The translations under genes and the position numbers were made by a program. Source: DATGKG01 sp963783145 (GTDB taxonomy: Bacteria; Desulfobacterota; Binatia; Binatales; Binataceae). Taken from it: 64,000 bases of DNA. Of the stretch, positions 34,509 through 41,849 are shown piece after piece. Location of the stretch: the NCBI GenBank assembly GCA_963783145.1, contig CAWAMM010000007.1, forward strand, positions 434,001-498,000, read 5' to 3'. The stretch's first letter is position 1. Each line of letters begins with the position of its first letter. The notes beneath the pieces were generated by a model. It searched no databases. It was not told where the DNA came from and was given only the letters and a program-made list of their open reading frames with translations.

Positions 34509-35927
34509 GTGGCCGCATCGAAAAAATTCAGAAATAAACCCACTGACGGCCGCGCTGCGATGCCGCCGGTCGATGAATGCATTCGCGCTGCGGAAGCGCT
34601 TCCGGCGCTCGCCGGACTGTCGCGCGCATATCTGAAAGTGCTGGTCACTCGGGCGCAAGGCGTGCTCCGAGCCCCCCTTGCAAGCGGGAAATCGGGCGCG
34701 ACCAATCGGGAAGAGATCATCGAAAAGATCGTCGCGCAGGTGGAACATGCGGCAGCAGCGGATGAGCCGTCGCTAAAGTCAGTCATCAATGCAACCGGCG
34801 TCGTGCTGCATACCAACCTCGGGCGCGCCATTTTGCCGGAAGCTGCGATTGAAGCGGTTGAAGAGGCGGCGCGCTCGGCGGTCAATCTCGAGTTCGATCT
34901 GGAGGGTGGCGGCCGCGGCGATCGCGACGCGCTGGTGGAAAGCGAGCTATGCGCGCTCACCGGCGCCGAGGCCGCGACCATAGTCAACAACAATGCGGCG
35001 GCGGTGCTGCTAGCGCTGACCGCGATCGCCGAAGGACGCGAGGTCATCGTGTCGCGCGGCGAACTAATCGAAATCGGCGGTTCGTTTCGCTTGCCCGATG
35101 TGATGTCGCGCAGCGGAGCGCGCCTGCGTGAAGTCGGAACGACGAATCGAACCCATCCTGCCGACTACGAAAACGCGATCGGCTCCGACACCGCGCTGCT
35201 GCTGAAGGTGCATCCTTCGAACTACCGCGTGGTTGGTTTCACCAGTGAGGTGACGCTTGAAGCGTTGGTGAAAATAGGCCGCGCGCGAGGAATCCCGGTG
35301 ATGGAGGACCTCGGCGCCGGCGCACTCATCGACATGAGCGTTTACGGACTTCCACGCGAACCGATCGTCTCCGAGCGAGTGGCAGCGGGCGCTGATCTGG
35401 TGAGTTTCTCCGGCGATAAGCTCCTCGGCGGGCCGCAGGCGGGCATCGTGGTCGGCAAACGCGAGCTGATCGCCCAGCTCAAGGTGAACGCGCTGAAACG
35501 CGCGCTACGATGCGACAAGCTGACGCTCGCAGCGCTCTCGGCGACGCTGCGCCTATATTTACGTGCGGGGAACCTCGCGGCTGAGATTCCAACGCTCAGG
35601 TTCCTGGCCCGCTCGATCGCCGAGCTGAAACAGATGGCGCCGCGCGCGCGCGATCTCCTGGCCGATCGTCTCGGTGCGGAATTCGAATGCGAGGTCATCG
35701 GATCGACCTCCCAAATCGGATCCGGCGCGTTGCCGACCGAGGAGGTGCCGACAGTTGCGATTCGCGTGACGCACGCGAAAATTTCTGCGAATTCGATTGC
35801 CGACATTTTTCGCCGCGCTCGACCGCCGATCATCGGGCGCATCACCGATAATGGTTTTCAGCTCGATTTGCGTACCATCGACGATCCCACGGTCTTCGCT
35901 ATCGCGTTTCCCGTCTTTCGCGCATAG
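34509..35927 (+). CDS. selA: SelA, L-seryl-tRNA(Sec) selenium transferase
   Basis: The 472-residue PLP enzyme converts Ser-tRNA(Sec) to Sec-tRNA(Sec) with selenophosphate. Recognised segments: VINATGVVLHTNLGRAILPEAA, VNLEFDLEGGGRGDRD, LTGAEAATIVNNNAAAVLLAL, EVGTTNRTHPADYENAI, and the PLP lysine in DLVSFSGDKLLGGPQAG. The start is GTG 34509, 21 bases after the DsbD-like gene. Its presence shows the organism encodes selenocysteine, though no selB, selC or clear selenoprotein is in the window. Confidence 0.95.
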   Translation: MAASKKFRNKPTDGRAAMPPVDECIRAAEALPALAGLSRAYLKVLVTRAQGVLRAPLASGKSGATNREEIIEKIVAQVEHAAAADEPSLKSVINATGVVLHTNLGRAILPEAAIEAVEEAARSAVNLEFDLEGGGRGDRDALVESELCALTGAEAATIVNNNAAAVLLALTAIAEGREVIVSRGELIEIGGSFRLPDVMSRSGARLREVGTTNRTHPADYENAIGSDTALLLKVHPSNYRVVGFTSEVTLEALVKIGRARGIPVMEDLGAGALIDMSVYGLPREPIVSERVAAGADLVSFSGDKLLGGPQAGIVVGKRELIAQLKVNALKRALRCDKLTLAALSATLRLYLRAGNLAAEIPTLRFLARSIAELKQMAPRARDLLADRLGAEFECEVIGSTSQIGSGALPTEEVPTVAIRVTHAKISANSIADIFRRARPPIIGRITDNGFQLDLRTIDDPTVFAIAFPVFRA

Positions 35928-35997
35928 CGCTCGCTTGCTATCGAGCCCGCGACGGCGCTACAGCACCATTTACGACCGAAAGTCGTGGAGGAATTTT

Positions 35998-36216
35998 ATG
36001 CCAGACAAGACTTACAAGATTGTCGAAGTGGTCGGCGTGTCCGATGAGAGTATCCATCAGGCGGTGCGCAATGCGATTACCAAAGCGAGTCAGACCCTGC
36101 GCAACATCGATTGGTTCGAGGTCAGGAATACTCGCGGAGCCGTGGGCAAGAATGGCGAGTTGACCTTCCAGGTCGAGGTGCGGATCGGCTTCCGGCTCGA
36201 GGGCGATCCGGTCTGA
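35998..36216 (+). CDS. Dodecin
   Basis: The 72-residue protein (MPDKTYKIVEVVGVSDESIHQ, ITKASQTLRNIDWFEV, FQVEVRIGFRLEGD) matches dodecin, a small dodecameric flavin-binding buffer; the conserved Trp of WFEV stacks on the isoalloxazine rings. Start ATG 35998 follows GGAGG by seven bases. It is 70 bases after selA and 2.9 kb from the ribB-like gene. Confidence 0.93.
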   Translation: MPDKTYKIVEVVGVSDESIHQAVRNAITKASQTLRNIDWFEVRNTRGAVGKNGELTFQVEVRIGFRLEGDPV

Positions 36217-36287
36217 GGATTCATCCTTCACCAAAGTCTTTCTGGCGGGCGCGTAGTTTTTCGTAGGCGCAGCGGCGGAGCATTGTA

Positions 36288-37142
36288 ATGAAATTCGCGA
36301 CATTTCTCTTTCAGACTCAACCCTCAAGCATTACTTCGGTAACCCGCAAAGCTGAGGAACTCGGCTACGAGTCGCTATGGATTCCCGAGCACATCATCCT
36401 GCCGGTGCAATACAAATCGCCGTACCCATACTCTTCGAGCGGGCGGATGCCGGCGCCGCCTGAATCACCGTTGCACGATCCAATGCTGGTGCTGGCGTAC
36501 GCGGCCGCACTCACCAGCAAGATTCGCCTCGCGACGGGAATCTTCGTGCTGCCGATTCGCAATCCGTTCGCAACGGCGAAGGCAGTCGCGAGTCTCGACG
36601 TGCTCTCGGGGGGACGCTTCATTTTCGGCGTCGGTATCGGATGGCTCGAAGAGGAATTCGAAGGCGTCGGTATGAACTTTAAGGATCGCGCGCTGCGGTC
36701 GCGCGAATATGTCGAACTGCTCAAGGTGCTGTGGACCAGCGAGGAGCCGGTCTACCACGGCAAGACGGTCGCCATCGAAGGCTTCAAAATGAATCCCAAG
36801 CCGGTTCAGAAGCCTCATCCGCCATTTGTGTTCGGTGGGCATACTGAGCCGTCGCTCAAGCGCGCCGCGCGCCTCGGCGATGGATGGTATGGGATTGGCG
36901 AGAAGATGGAGGAGGTCGACCGCGTCATCAAGCGGCTGCGCGAGCATGAGAAGGAGCAGCATCGAAGCAAGCCATTGGAATTAACGATAGCGCCGCGCTT
37001 CGGTGGACCCATCACGGTCGATCAGGTCAAGAAGATGCGCGACCTGGGCGTCGAGCGCGTGATCCTTGGTGCGAGTCCCTCGACGCGTGATCAGCTCATC
37101 CAGATGGAGCGCTTTCGCGACGATGTGATGGCGCGGTTCTAA
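36288..37142 (+). CDS. F420-type luciferase-like (LLM) oxidoreductase
   Basis: The 284-residue TIM-barrel protein has the LLM-class pattern: KFATFLFQTQPSS, AEELGYESLWIPEHIILP, KIRLATGIFVLPIRNPFATAKAVASLDVLSGGRFIFGVGIGWLEEEFEGVG, and PHPPFVFGGHTEPSLKRAARLGDGWYG. This subgroup usually uses coenzyme F420, occasionally FMN. It oxidises or reduces small substrates in the cytoplasm. It stands alone between dodecin and a regulatory-type membrane protein. Confidence 0.9.
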   Translation: MKFATFLFQTQPSSITSVTRKAEELGYESLWIPEHIILPVQYKSPYPYSSSGRMPAPPESPLHDPMLVLAYAAALTSKIRLATGIFVLPIRNPFATAKAVASLDVLSGGRFIFGVGIGWLEEEFEGVGMNFKDRALRSREYVELLKVLWTSEEPVYHGKTVAIEGFKMNPKPVQKPHPPFVFGGHTEPSLKRAARLGDGWYGIGEKMEEVDRVIKRLREHEKEQHRSKPLELTIAPRFGGPITVDQVKKMRDLGVERVILGASPSTRDQLIQMERFRDDVMARF

Positions 37143-37198
37143 TGCGAAACTGTTGGCGCGCGCCACTGAGGCCAATATCATTGAGATAGGCGCCAAAC

Positions 37199-38731
37199 AT
37201 GAAGACCTGCCCCCGATGCAACCGAACCTATCTCGACACCGAAAATTTTTGTGAGGCTGACAGCAGTCCGCTCGTCTCAGAGCCCGCGTTCACGAGGCAG
37301 GAAACCGCCACCGAATGCCCGGTGTGCGGCGGCAAGGCCGAGCCCGGCGAGGTCATCTGCAACTTCTGCGGATCTCGGCTCGATCAGAATCAACTCAGTA
37401 CGCCGACGCCACCTCCTGCAGCATCGCGAACCGGAGCGAAGCCATCGCAGGCGCCCTCGCCATATCCTCGGCTCAGTGGCGCACCCACCTCGACGCAACC
37501 TCCGGCCACCGCGAGAATGCCTGAACCGATCGAGCCTGACGAGGGCCGATCATCGCTCGGGCTTATCGGGTATATCATTGCCGCAGCAATCGCGCTGGCT
37601 GCCGGCGCATGGTTCGCGATTCATCTGAGCGCGGGCAAGAACGAAGAGGCGGGCGTCACGCCCTCGCCAGTCAGCATCGCCTCGCCGGCGCCTGCCGCGG
37701 TCGCGAGCGGGCCGATCGTGATCCTCGCCAATGGGCTTCCGGTGCAGGTTTCCGGCATCGCAGCGACATCTTCAGATCGTACTGCCGATGTGATCCGAAA
37801 GGCTTTCGATGACAATAATGCTTCCTTAGTTGATACACTCTCTAATTCGCTCACCACCGATCCCAAAATTTCCGACGGGATGTTGATTCGCCTCCACATC
37901 GGTGCCGATGGGACCGTCCAAACCGCCGCCGTACGCACCTCTACTGCGCCCAATCCTGCCCTCGATGCCAAGGTGGTCGCCGCGATGCAGATGTGGAAGT
38001 TCCCCGCCACCTCCGCCGGCGACGTGGATGCCGATTATCCCATCATTTTCACGCATGATTCCGCCGAAGCCTCCAGCATTGAGGCCGATTTGCAGGCCAA
38101 AGTCGCTAATCTTTCGCCTACTGAGGCTCCCGAATTCGCCGCCGCCCCCGAAGCCTCTCCAGTTGCCGCTCCCAGCGCCGAGGCCGCCGGTGCCGCCGCG
38201 AGTCCTGCCGTCGCCGCGTCGGTACCTTCCCCTGCGGCTGCTCCCTCCGTCGCCGCGCCTCCCGTTACCATCGCGAAGCCTCGCCACAAGCCGAAACCTC
38301 GTCCCGTTGCCACACCCTCGCTTTATGAGCAGGTGCGCGACAGCCTGAAGGGGAATCCCAAGTTGCGCCGCGTCAATGCCTACACCAGTGGTGGCACCGT
38401 CACCATCTTCGGCAAGGTGTTTGGCGATAGCGAAAGAGCGCTCGCCGAGCAAACTGTTCGCAATATTCCCGGCGTCACTTCGGTGGTCGACAACGTCACC
38501 ACCGACGAGGCTGATTGGGTCCAGGAGCAAACCCAGATTGCGCAGCAGCTCGCCAACTCCGGCCTCGGCCAGGTGACCGTCAAGGTCATCGGTCATGATG
38601 CCTTCCTCGACGGCCAGGTGAAGACCGAACTCGAGAAGAGCCGCGCGGTGACCATTACCGAGGGCGCCGCGCCCGTGACCGTACGCACCAATCTGATTCG
38701 CGTGGTGCCGGGGAACATGTTTGGATTTTGA
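37199..38731 (+). CDS. Double zinc-ribbon, single-TM, TonB-C-like and BON domain protein
   Basis: The 510-residue protein begins with two zinc ribbons (CPRCNRTY..FCEADSS; CPVCGG..CNFCGSRL), then a Pro-rich linker and one membrane helix at about 122-142 (GLIGYIIAAAIALAAGAWFAI). Outside the membrane is a TonB-C/AgmX-like domain at about 215-285 (LIRLHIGADGTVQTAAVRTSTAPNPALDAKVVAAMQMWKF), an Ala/Pro-rich linker, and a BON domain at about 380-445 (LYEQVRDSLKGNPKLRRVN, VTIFGKVFGDSERALAEQTVRNIPGVTSVVDNV) with a second degenerate one after it. It probably links a cytoplasmic signal to the envelope; no known counterpart comes to mind. Confidence 0.75.
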   Translation: MKTCPRCNRTYLDTENFCEADSSPLVSEPAFTRQETATECPVCGGKAEPGEVICNFCGSRLDQNQLSTPTPPPAASRTGAKPSQAPSPYPRLSGAPTSTQPPATARMPEPIEPDEGRSSLGLIGYIIAAAIALAAGAWFAIHLSAGKNEEAGVTPSPVSIASPAPAAVASGPIVILANGLPVQVSGIAATSSDRTADVIRKAFDDNNASLVDTLSNSLTTDPKISDGMLIRLHIGADGTVQTAAVRTSTAPNPALDAKVVAAMQMWKFPATSAGDVDADYPIIFTHDSAEASSIEADLQAKVANLSPTEAPEFAAAPEASPVAAPSAEAAGAAASPAVAASVPSPAAAPSVAAPPVTIAKPRHKPKPRPVATPSLYEQVRDSLKGNPKLRRVNAYTSGGTVTIFGKVFGDSERALAEQTVRNIPGVTSVVDNVTTDEADWVQEQTQIAQQLANSGLGQVTVKVIGHDAFLDGQVKTELEKSRAVTITEGAAPVTVRTNLIRVVPGNMFGF

Positions 38732-38914
38732 AATCCAGGCGCGCCCGAGTTTATCAACCTTGGACCTCATCAAAATGACTCTTGGGCTCGCGCCTTACCG
38801 CATCGACGTGATATGTTTGACTCAGTTCTGGTGGTATTGACATCCTCAAATTCTAAAGATTCAATGCTCGCATAGCGCGGCAACCGCCGCGGTCCGCAGG
38901 AGGATTCCGTTCCC

Positions 38915-39250
38915 ATGGCTGACGAAGCACCCACGACTGCCAAGCAGGCATTCGAAATCATGCCCAGTCGCTTCAACAAGGAAGCGGCCAAGGGCCTCAA
39001 CGCGGTTTACCAATTCGACCTTTCCGGCGACGGCGGCGGAAAGTGGCAGGTTGCCATCAAGGATCAAACGATCGACGTCAAGGAAGGCGCGCATGCTTCC
39101 CCCAACATCACGATCTCGATGGCCGCGCAGGACTACTTGGATATGCTGTCGGGCAAACTCAACGGGCAGGTCGCTTTCATGAGCGGCAAGCTGCGCATCG
39201 CGGGCGACATGGGCCTTGCGCTGCGGATGCAGAGCCTGTTCCAGACCTGA
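38915..39250 (+). CDS. SCP2 sterol-carrier domain protein
   Basis: The 111 residues form one SCP2 domain: AFEIMPSRFNKEAAKGLNAVYQFDLSG, GKWQVAIKDQTIDVKEG, ISMAAQDYLDMLSGKLNGQVAFMSGKLRIAGDMGLALRM. SCP2 domains bind fatty acyl-CoA or sterols in a hydrophobic tunnel. A free-standing copy fits the acyl-CoA and SCP-x thiolase-like genes elsewhere in the window. A hairpin terminator follows. Confidence 0.9.
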   Translation: MADEAPTTAKQAFEIMPSRFNKEAAKGLNAVYQFDLSGDGGGKWQVAIKDQTIDVKEGAHASPNITISMAAQDYLDMLSGKLNGQVAFMSGKLRIAGDMGLALRMQSLFQT

Positions 39251-39267
39251 GGACCAAAGCTTGAAGC

Positions 39268-39303
39268 GCGCCGGACTGCGCGCCTTGCTTCGCGGTCCGG
39301 CGC
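39268..39303 (+). terminator. Hairpin after the SCP2 gene
   Basis: GCGCCGGAC (39268-39276) pairs exactly with GTCCGGCGC (39295-39303), followed by ATTTCG. The T run is short. Confidence 0.6.
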
Positions 39304-39566
39304 ATTTCGCCCCCAGCCTTAAGATCCTTTTCAAATAAAGCCGCACCAAAAGCCGCCGAACATCCACAGGTTAACGTCTGGGCACACAGCGGGCATAGTC
39401 AAAAATCCATCCAAATTTCATGTCTGGGATTCCCTGATGCGCTATAGCGCATGCCAAATTTTACCGAGAATACATTTTCGAGAGCGCATTTTGATGAGTG
39501 AGGTTTCGTGAGGTCCCAAAACGACCGAAAGGAGCACGAGCCCATTTTTATGGAGAGAGGAGCCAC

Positions 39567-39869
39567 ATGAGCTCAAAGGAAACACCAGGCGCACAGGACG
39601 ACACGCGCGAAACGGGGGCCAACATCGTGACGCACGACGGCCGCGAGGGCAGCGACAACACGGTCGCACAGAAGCTCTCCCACGAGCTCGACACCTGGCG
39701 GCGTCAGCGCAACGGCTCCAAGCCGATGCGGCCCCAGGTCAGCAACGGTTCCAACGGGCAGTCTTCAGGCCCGGCGCGCACCATCAAGGTGCGTGGGCAT
39801 GAGACGTTGGTAGTGCGGCGACCGAAGCTGCCGCCCAAGCCCGAGGACGCCGCGCCCGACAAGACCTGA
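39567..39869 (+). CDS. Small hydrophilic protein, unknown
   Basis: From ATG 39567 (after GAGAGGAG) the product has 100 residues, strongly charged and probably disordered, with NIVTHDGREGSDNTVAQKLSHELDTWRRQRNG in the middle and a basic KVRGHETLVVRRPKLPPKP tail. The good ribosome binding site and coding bias support it. I recognise no family. Confidence 0.55.
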   Translation: MSSKETPGAQDDTRETGANIVTHDGREGSDNTVAQKLSHELDTWRRQRNGSKPMRPQVSNGSNGQSSGPARTIKVRGHETLVVRRPKLPPKPEDAAPDKT

Positions 39870-40190
39870 CCCGCCGCCCGCGCGCCCAATAGTTCTTCAT
39901 ACGCCCGGCATCGTCCCCGATGCCGTCAGCCTCCGCATGGCCCGGAATTATGTGTGCGGGTCGTTGATCCCCGTGTCATCGGCCTCAGGGTTCTCTATTC
40001 CTGGTAGGTAGGGGCGGTTCGCGAACCGCCCGCAACGATATCGCGATTGCGCAGGCTCTTTACGATTTCACCATCGTGCGCGTTAGCGGCTTCGATGGCG
40101 AAACGGTGGCTGCGCATCATTCCCCGGATGCGCGTCATGGTTCTCGCAAGTCACAGGGGCGAGAACCACGCCGCGCCCGACGCCCTCCGT
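39870..40190. other. Gene-free stretch with two hairpins
   Basis: GGCGGTTC-gc-GAACCGCC lies near 40013-40030 and GGTTCTCG..CGAGAACC near 40139-40166. No convincing gene was seen. Confidence 0.5.
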
Positions 40191-40432
40191 ACCCTCGCCC
40201 GATGGGCGAGGTCGCTCGCGAGGCTTTGCGAGCGAGCTGGAGTGGGACCTTATTCAGCGCGTCCTCGCGCGATTACGGAATTCTGCTTCTGTGCCTTCCT
40301 TCTGGATTTTTGACGAAGCCGGAGCAACGCAGAATCAAATTTCCTGAATCGCGCGCGGAGGCCGCACGCTGTATAAGGTCCCACTCCAGGTCATTCGCGG
40401 ACTCATGACCCACCTCGCCCATCGGGCGAGGG
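40191..40432. repeat. Two-armed palindromic element E1
   Basis: Each arm has hairpin A (CTCGCCC-gat-GGGCGAG), hairpin B, and the core CTGGAGTGGGACCTTAT. The right arm is the inverse of the left, spaced by about 100 bases. Hairpin B is TCGCTCGC/GCGAGCGA at left (40212-40235) and GGTCAT/ATGACC at right (40389-40410). Confidence 0.88.
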
Positions 40433-40450
40433 TAAAGAGAGCGAACCGGA

Positions 40451-40486
40451 TTAGGAAAATCTAAAGATCAGGCGCTCGAGTTTATC
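40451..40486 (-). pseudogene. 3' remnant of a DUF559 gene
   Basis: Reverse-strand codons DKLERLIFRFS and a stop at 40451 match the end of the intact DUF559 gene (LERLERLIF, stop) 370 bases away. The remnant begins 18 bases from E1, as the intact gene does from E2 (17 bases). Confidence 0.65.
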
Positions 40487-40563
40487 TTTAGTGTCAAGTT
40501 GATGGCTTCTACAGCAATTTAGCTTTTTGGACCTCGCCCGACCTTACCCCTCGCGCGCTTCTT

Positions 40564-40804
40564 ACCCTCGCCCGATGGGCGAGGTTGGTTCCGAGTCTGC
40601 GAGGAACCTGGAGTGGGACCTTATTCAGCGCGTCCTCGCGCGATTATGGAATTCTGGTTCTTTGCCTTCGACTGGATTGTCGCGAAGAACGGAGCAGCCG
40701 CAGAATCAGATTTCCTGAATCGCGCGCGCAACGCGCGCTGTATAAGGTCCCACTCCAGCCCGCTCGCAGAGCCTCGCAGGCAACCTCGCCCATCGGGCGA
40801 GGGT
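40564..40804. repeat. Two-armed palindromic element E2
   Basis: Same plan as E1. Left hairpin B is GGTTCC/GGAACC (40587-40608); the right one (40758-40781) is a degenerate GC-rich stem. Inner blocks GCGCGATTATGGAATTCTG and TTTCCTGAATCGCGCGCG are shared with E1 and E3. Confidence 0.88.
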
Positions 40805-40821
40805 CAAAATCAGGCGAGGAT

Positions 40822-41148
40822 TTAAAAAATCAACCGCTCGAGTCTTTCAAGCACCGTTTCCATTCCCAACAATGCTTCGTGATTCCAGAACCGCACCACC
40901 CGAAATCCTTGTCGATTGAGAAACGCGGTCCGCCGTTCATCATATTTCCCGCTCTCGAGATGTTGCGAGCCGTCCAGCTCGATGATCAATTGTTTATCTA
41001 TGCAGCAAAAATCGACGATATACCGGCCGATTGGATGCTGTCGTCGGAACTTGAGACCGCGGAACTTGTGGGCGCGAAGTTCGCTCCAGAGCGCATACTC
41101 GGCATCGCTTTGATTACGCCGCAGCCTTCGCGCCTCATCGCGCTCCAA
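40822..41148 (-). CDS. DUF559 endonuclease-like protein 1
   Basis: The 108-residue protein has the DUF559 (Vsr/PD-(D/E)XK-like nuclease) pattern: RRNQSDAEYALWSELRAHKFRGLKFRRQHPIGRYIVDFCCIDKQLIIELDGSQH, where the Asp of VDFCC and Glu/Asp of IELDG would be the metal site, then GFRVVRFWNHEAL. It lies between palindromic elements E2 (17 bases past its stop) and E3 (110 bases before its start). Remnants of two further copies follow E1 and E3. The repeats suggest it may act on or spread with these elements; its true substrate is unknown. Confidence 0.87.
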   Translation of the reverse strand: MERDEARRLRRNQSDAEYALWSELRAHKFRGLKFRRQHPIGRYIVDFCCIDKQLIIELDGSQHLESGKYDERRTAFLNRQGFRVVRFWNHEALLGMETVLERLERLIF

Positions 41149-41258
41149 CCCGTGCAGTTTCGTTCTTCGTCAAACATGCGGGCAACCGGCGATAACAATT
41201 AGTGTAAGGCGGACAGCTTCTTATCGCAACTCGGCTCCTTAATCCTCGCCCGATTCTT
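41149..41258. other. Leader between DUF559 gene 1 and element E3
   Basis: Contains an extra partial CCTCGCCCGATTCTTAC directly before hairpin A of E3, a tandem copy of the hairpin's left edge. Similar partial copies precede E2 and E4. Confidence 0.5.
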
Positions 41259-41496
41259 ACCCTCGCCCGATGGGCGAGGTTGGTTCCGAGGCTTTGCGAG
41301 GAACCTGGAGTGGGACCTTATTCAGCGCGTCCTCGCGCGATTATGGAATTCTGCTTCTGAATCTTCCGCGCATCTGGAAACGCCCCCGGCGATCCAGCCA
41401 CAGAAAAGATTTCCTGAATCGCGCGCGCAACGCGCGCTGTATAAGGTCCCACTCCAGCGGCATCAAATGCCGCAACCTCGCCCATCGGGCGAGGGT
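41259..41496. repeat. Two-armed palindromic element E3
   Basis: Left hairpin B is GGTTCC/GGAACC (41282-41305) and right hairpin B is GCGGCAT-caa-ATGCCGC (41457-41473), unlike those of E1. Cores and hairpins A match E1 and E2 closely. Confidence 0.88.
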
Positions 41497-41533
41497 TAAA
41501 GATCCGGCGAGAGCCAAAAAATCGGTCGATGAT

Positions 41534-41567
41534 TTAAGAAATCAGCCGCTCGAGGCCTTTGAGACTT
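41534..41567 (-). pseudogene. 3' remnant of a DUF559 gene
   Basis: Reverse-strand SLKGLERLIS followed by a stop at 41534 matches the intact protein's end (VLERLERLIF) in frame. It starts 37 bases past E3. Confidence 0.62.
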
Positions 41568-41635
41568 CGTCGGCGCGGTCGCATCGCAGCATGAAATATA
41601 AAACCTCGCCCGATTCCTATCCTCGTCCGATCCTT

Positions 41636-41745
41636 ACCCCTCGCCCGATGGGCGAGGTTGGTTCCGAGTCTGCGAGGAACCTGGAGTGGGACCTTATCCA
41701 GCGCGTCCTCGCGCGACTATGGAATTCTGCTTCTTGGTCTTCCTC
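41636..41745 (+). repeat. Single-armed element E4
   Basis: Hairpin A, hairpin B (GGTTCC/GGAACC, 41660-41681) and the CTGGAGTGGGACCTTAT core continue into GAATTCTGCTTCT, but there is no inverse right arm. It is a solitary unit, as single REPs are to paired ones. Confidence 0.82.
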
Positions 41746-41849
41746 TGGATTTTCACGGAAACCGAGCAGTCTCGGGCCGGACTCGCTGCGCACCTTTCAG
41801 GTCCGATAGCGACCTCCCGGCGCCGCTCGATGAGCCGAGCGACACCTCA

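Noticed and set aside
40191..41745. Possible CRISPR array
   Set aside because: The repeats are about 240 bases, internally palindromic, unevenly spaced and interrupted by a gene; there are no short regular spacers and no cas genes.
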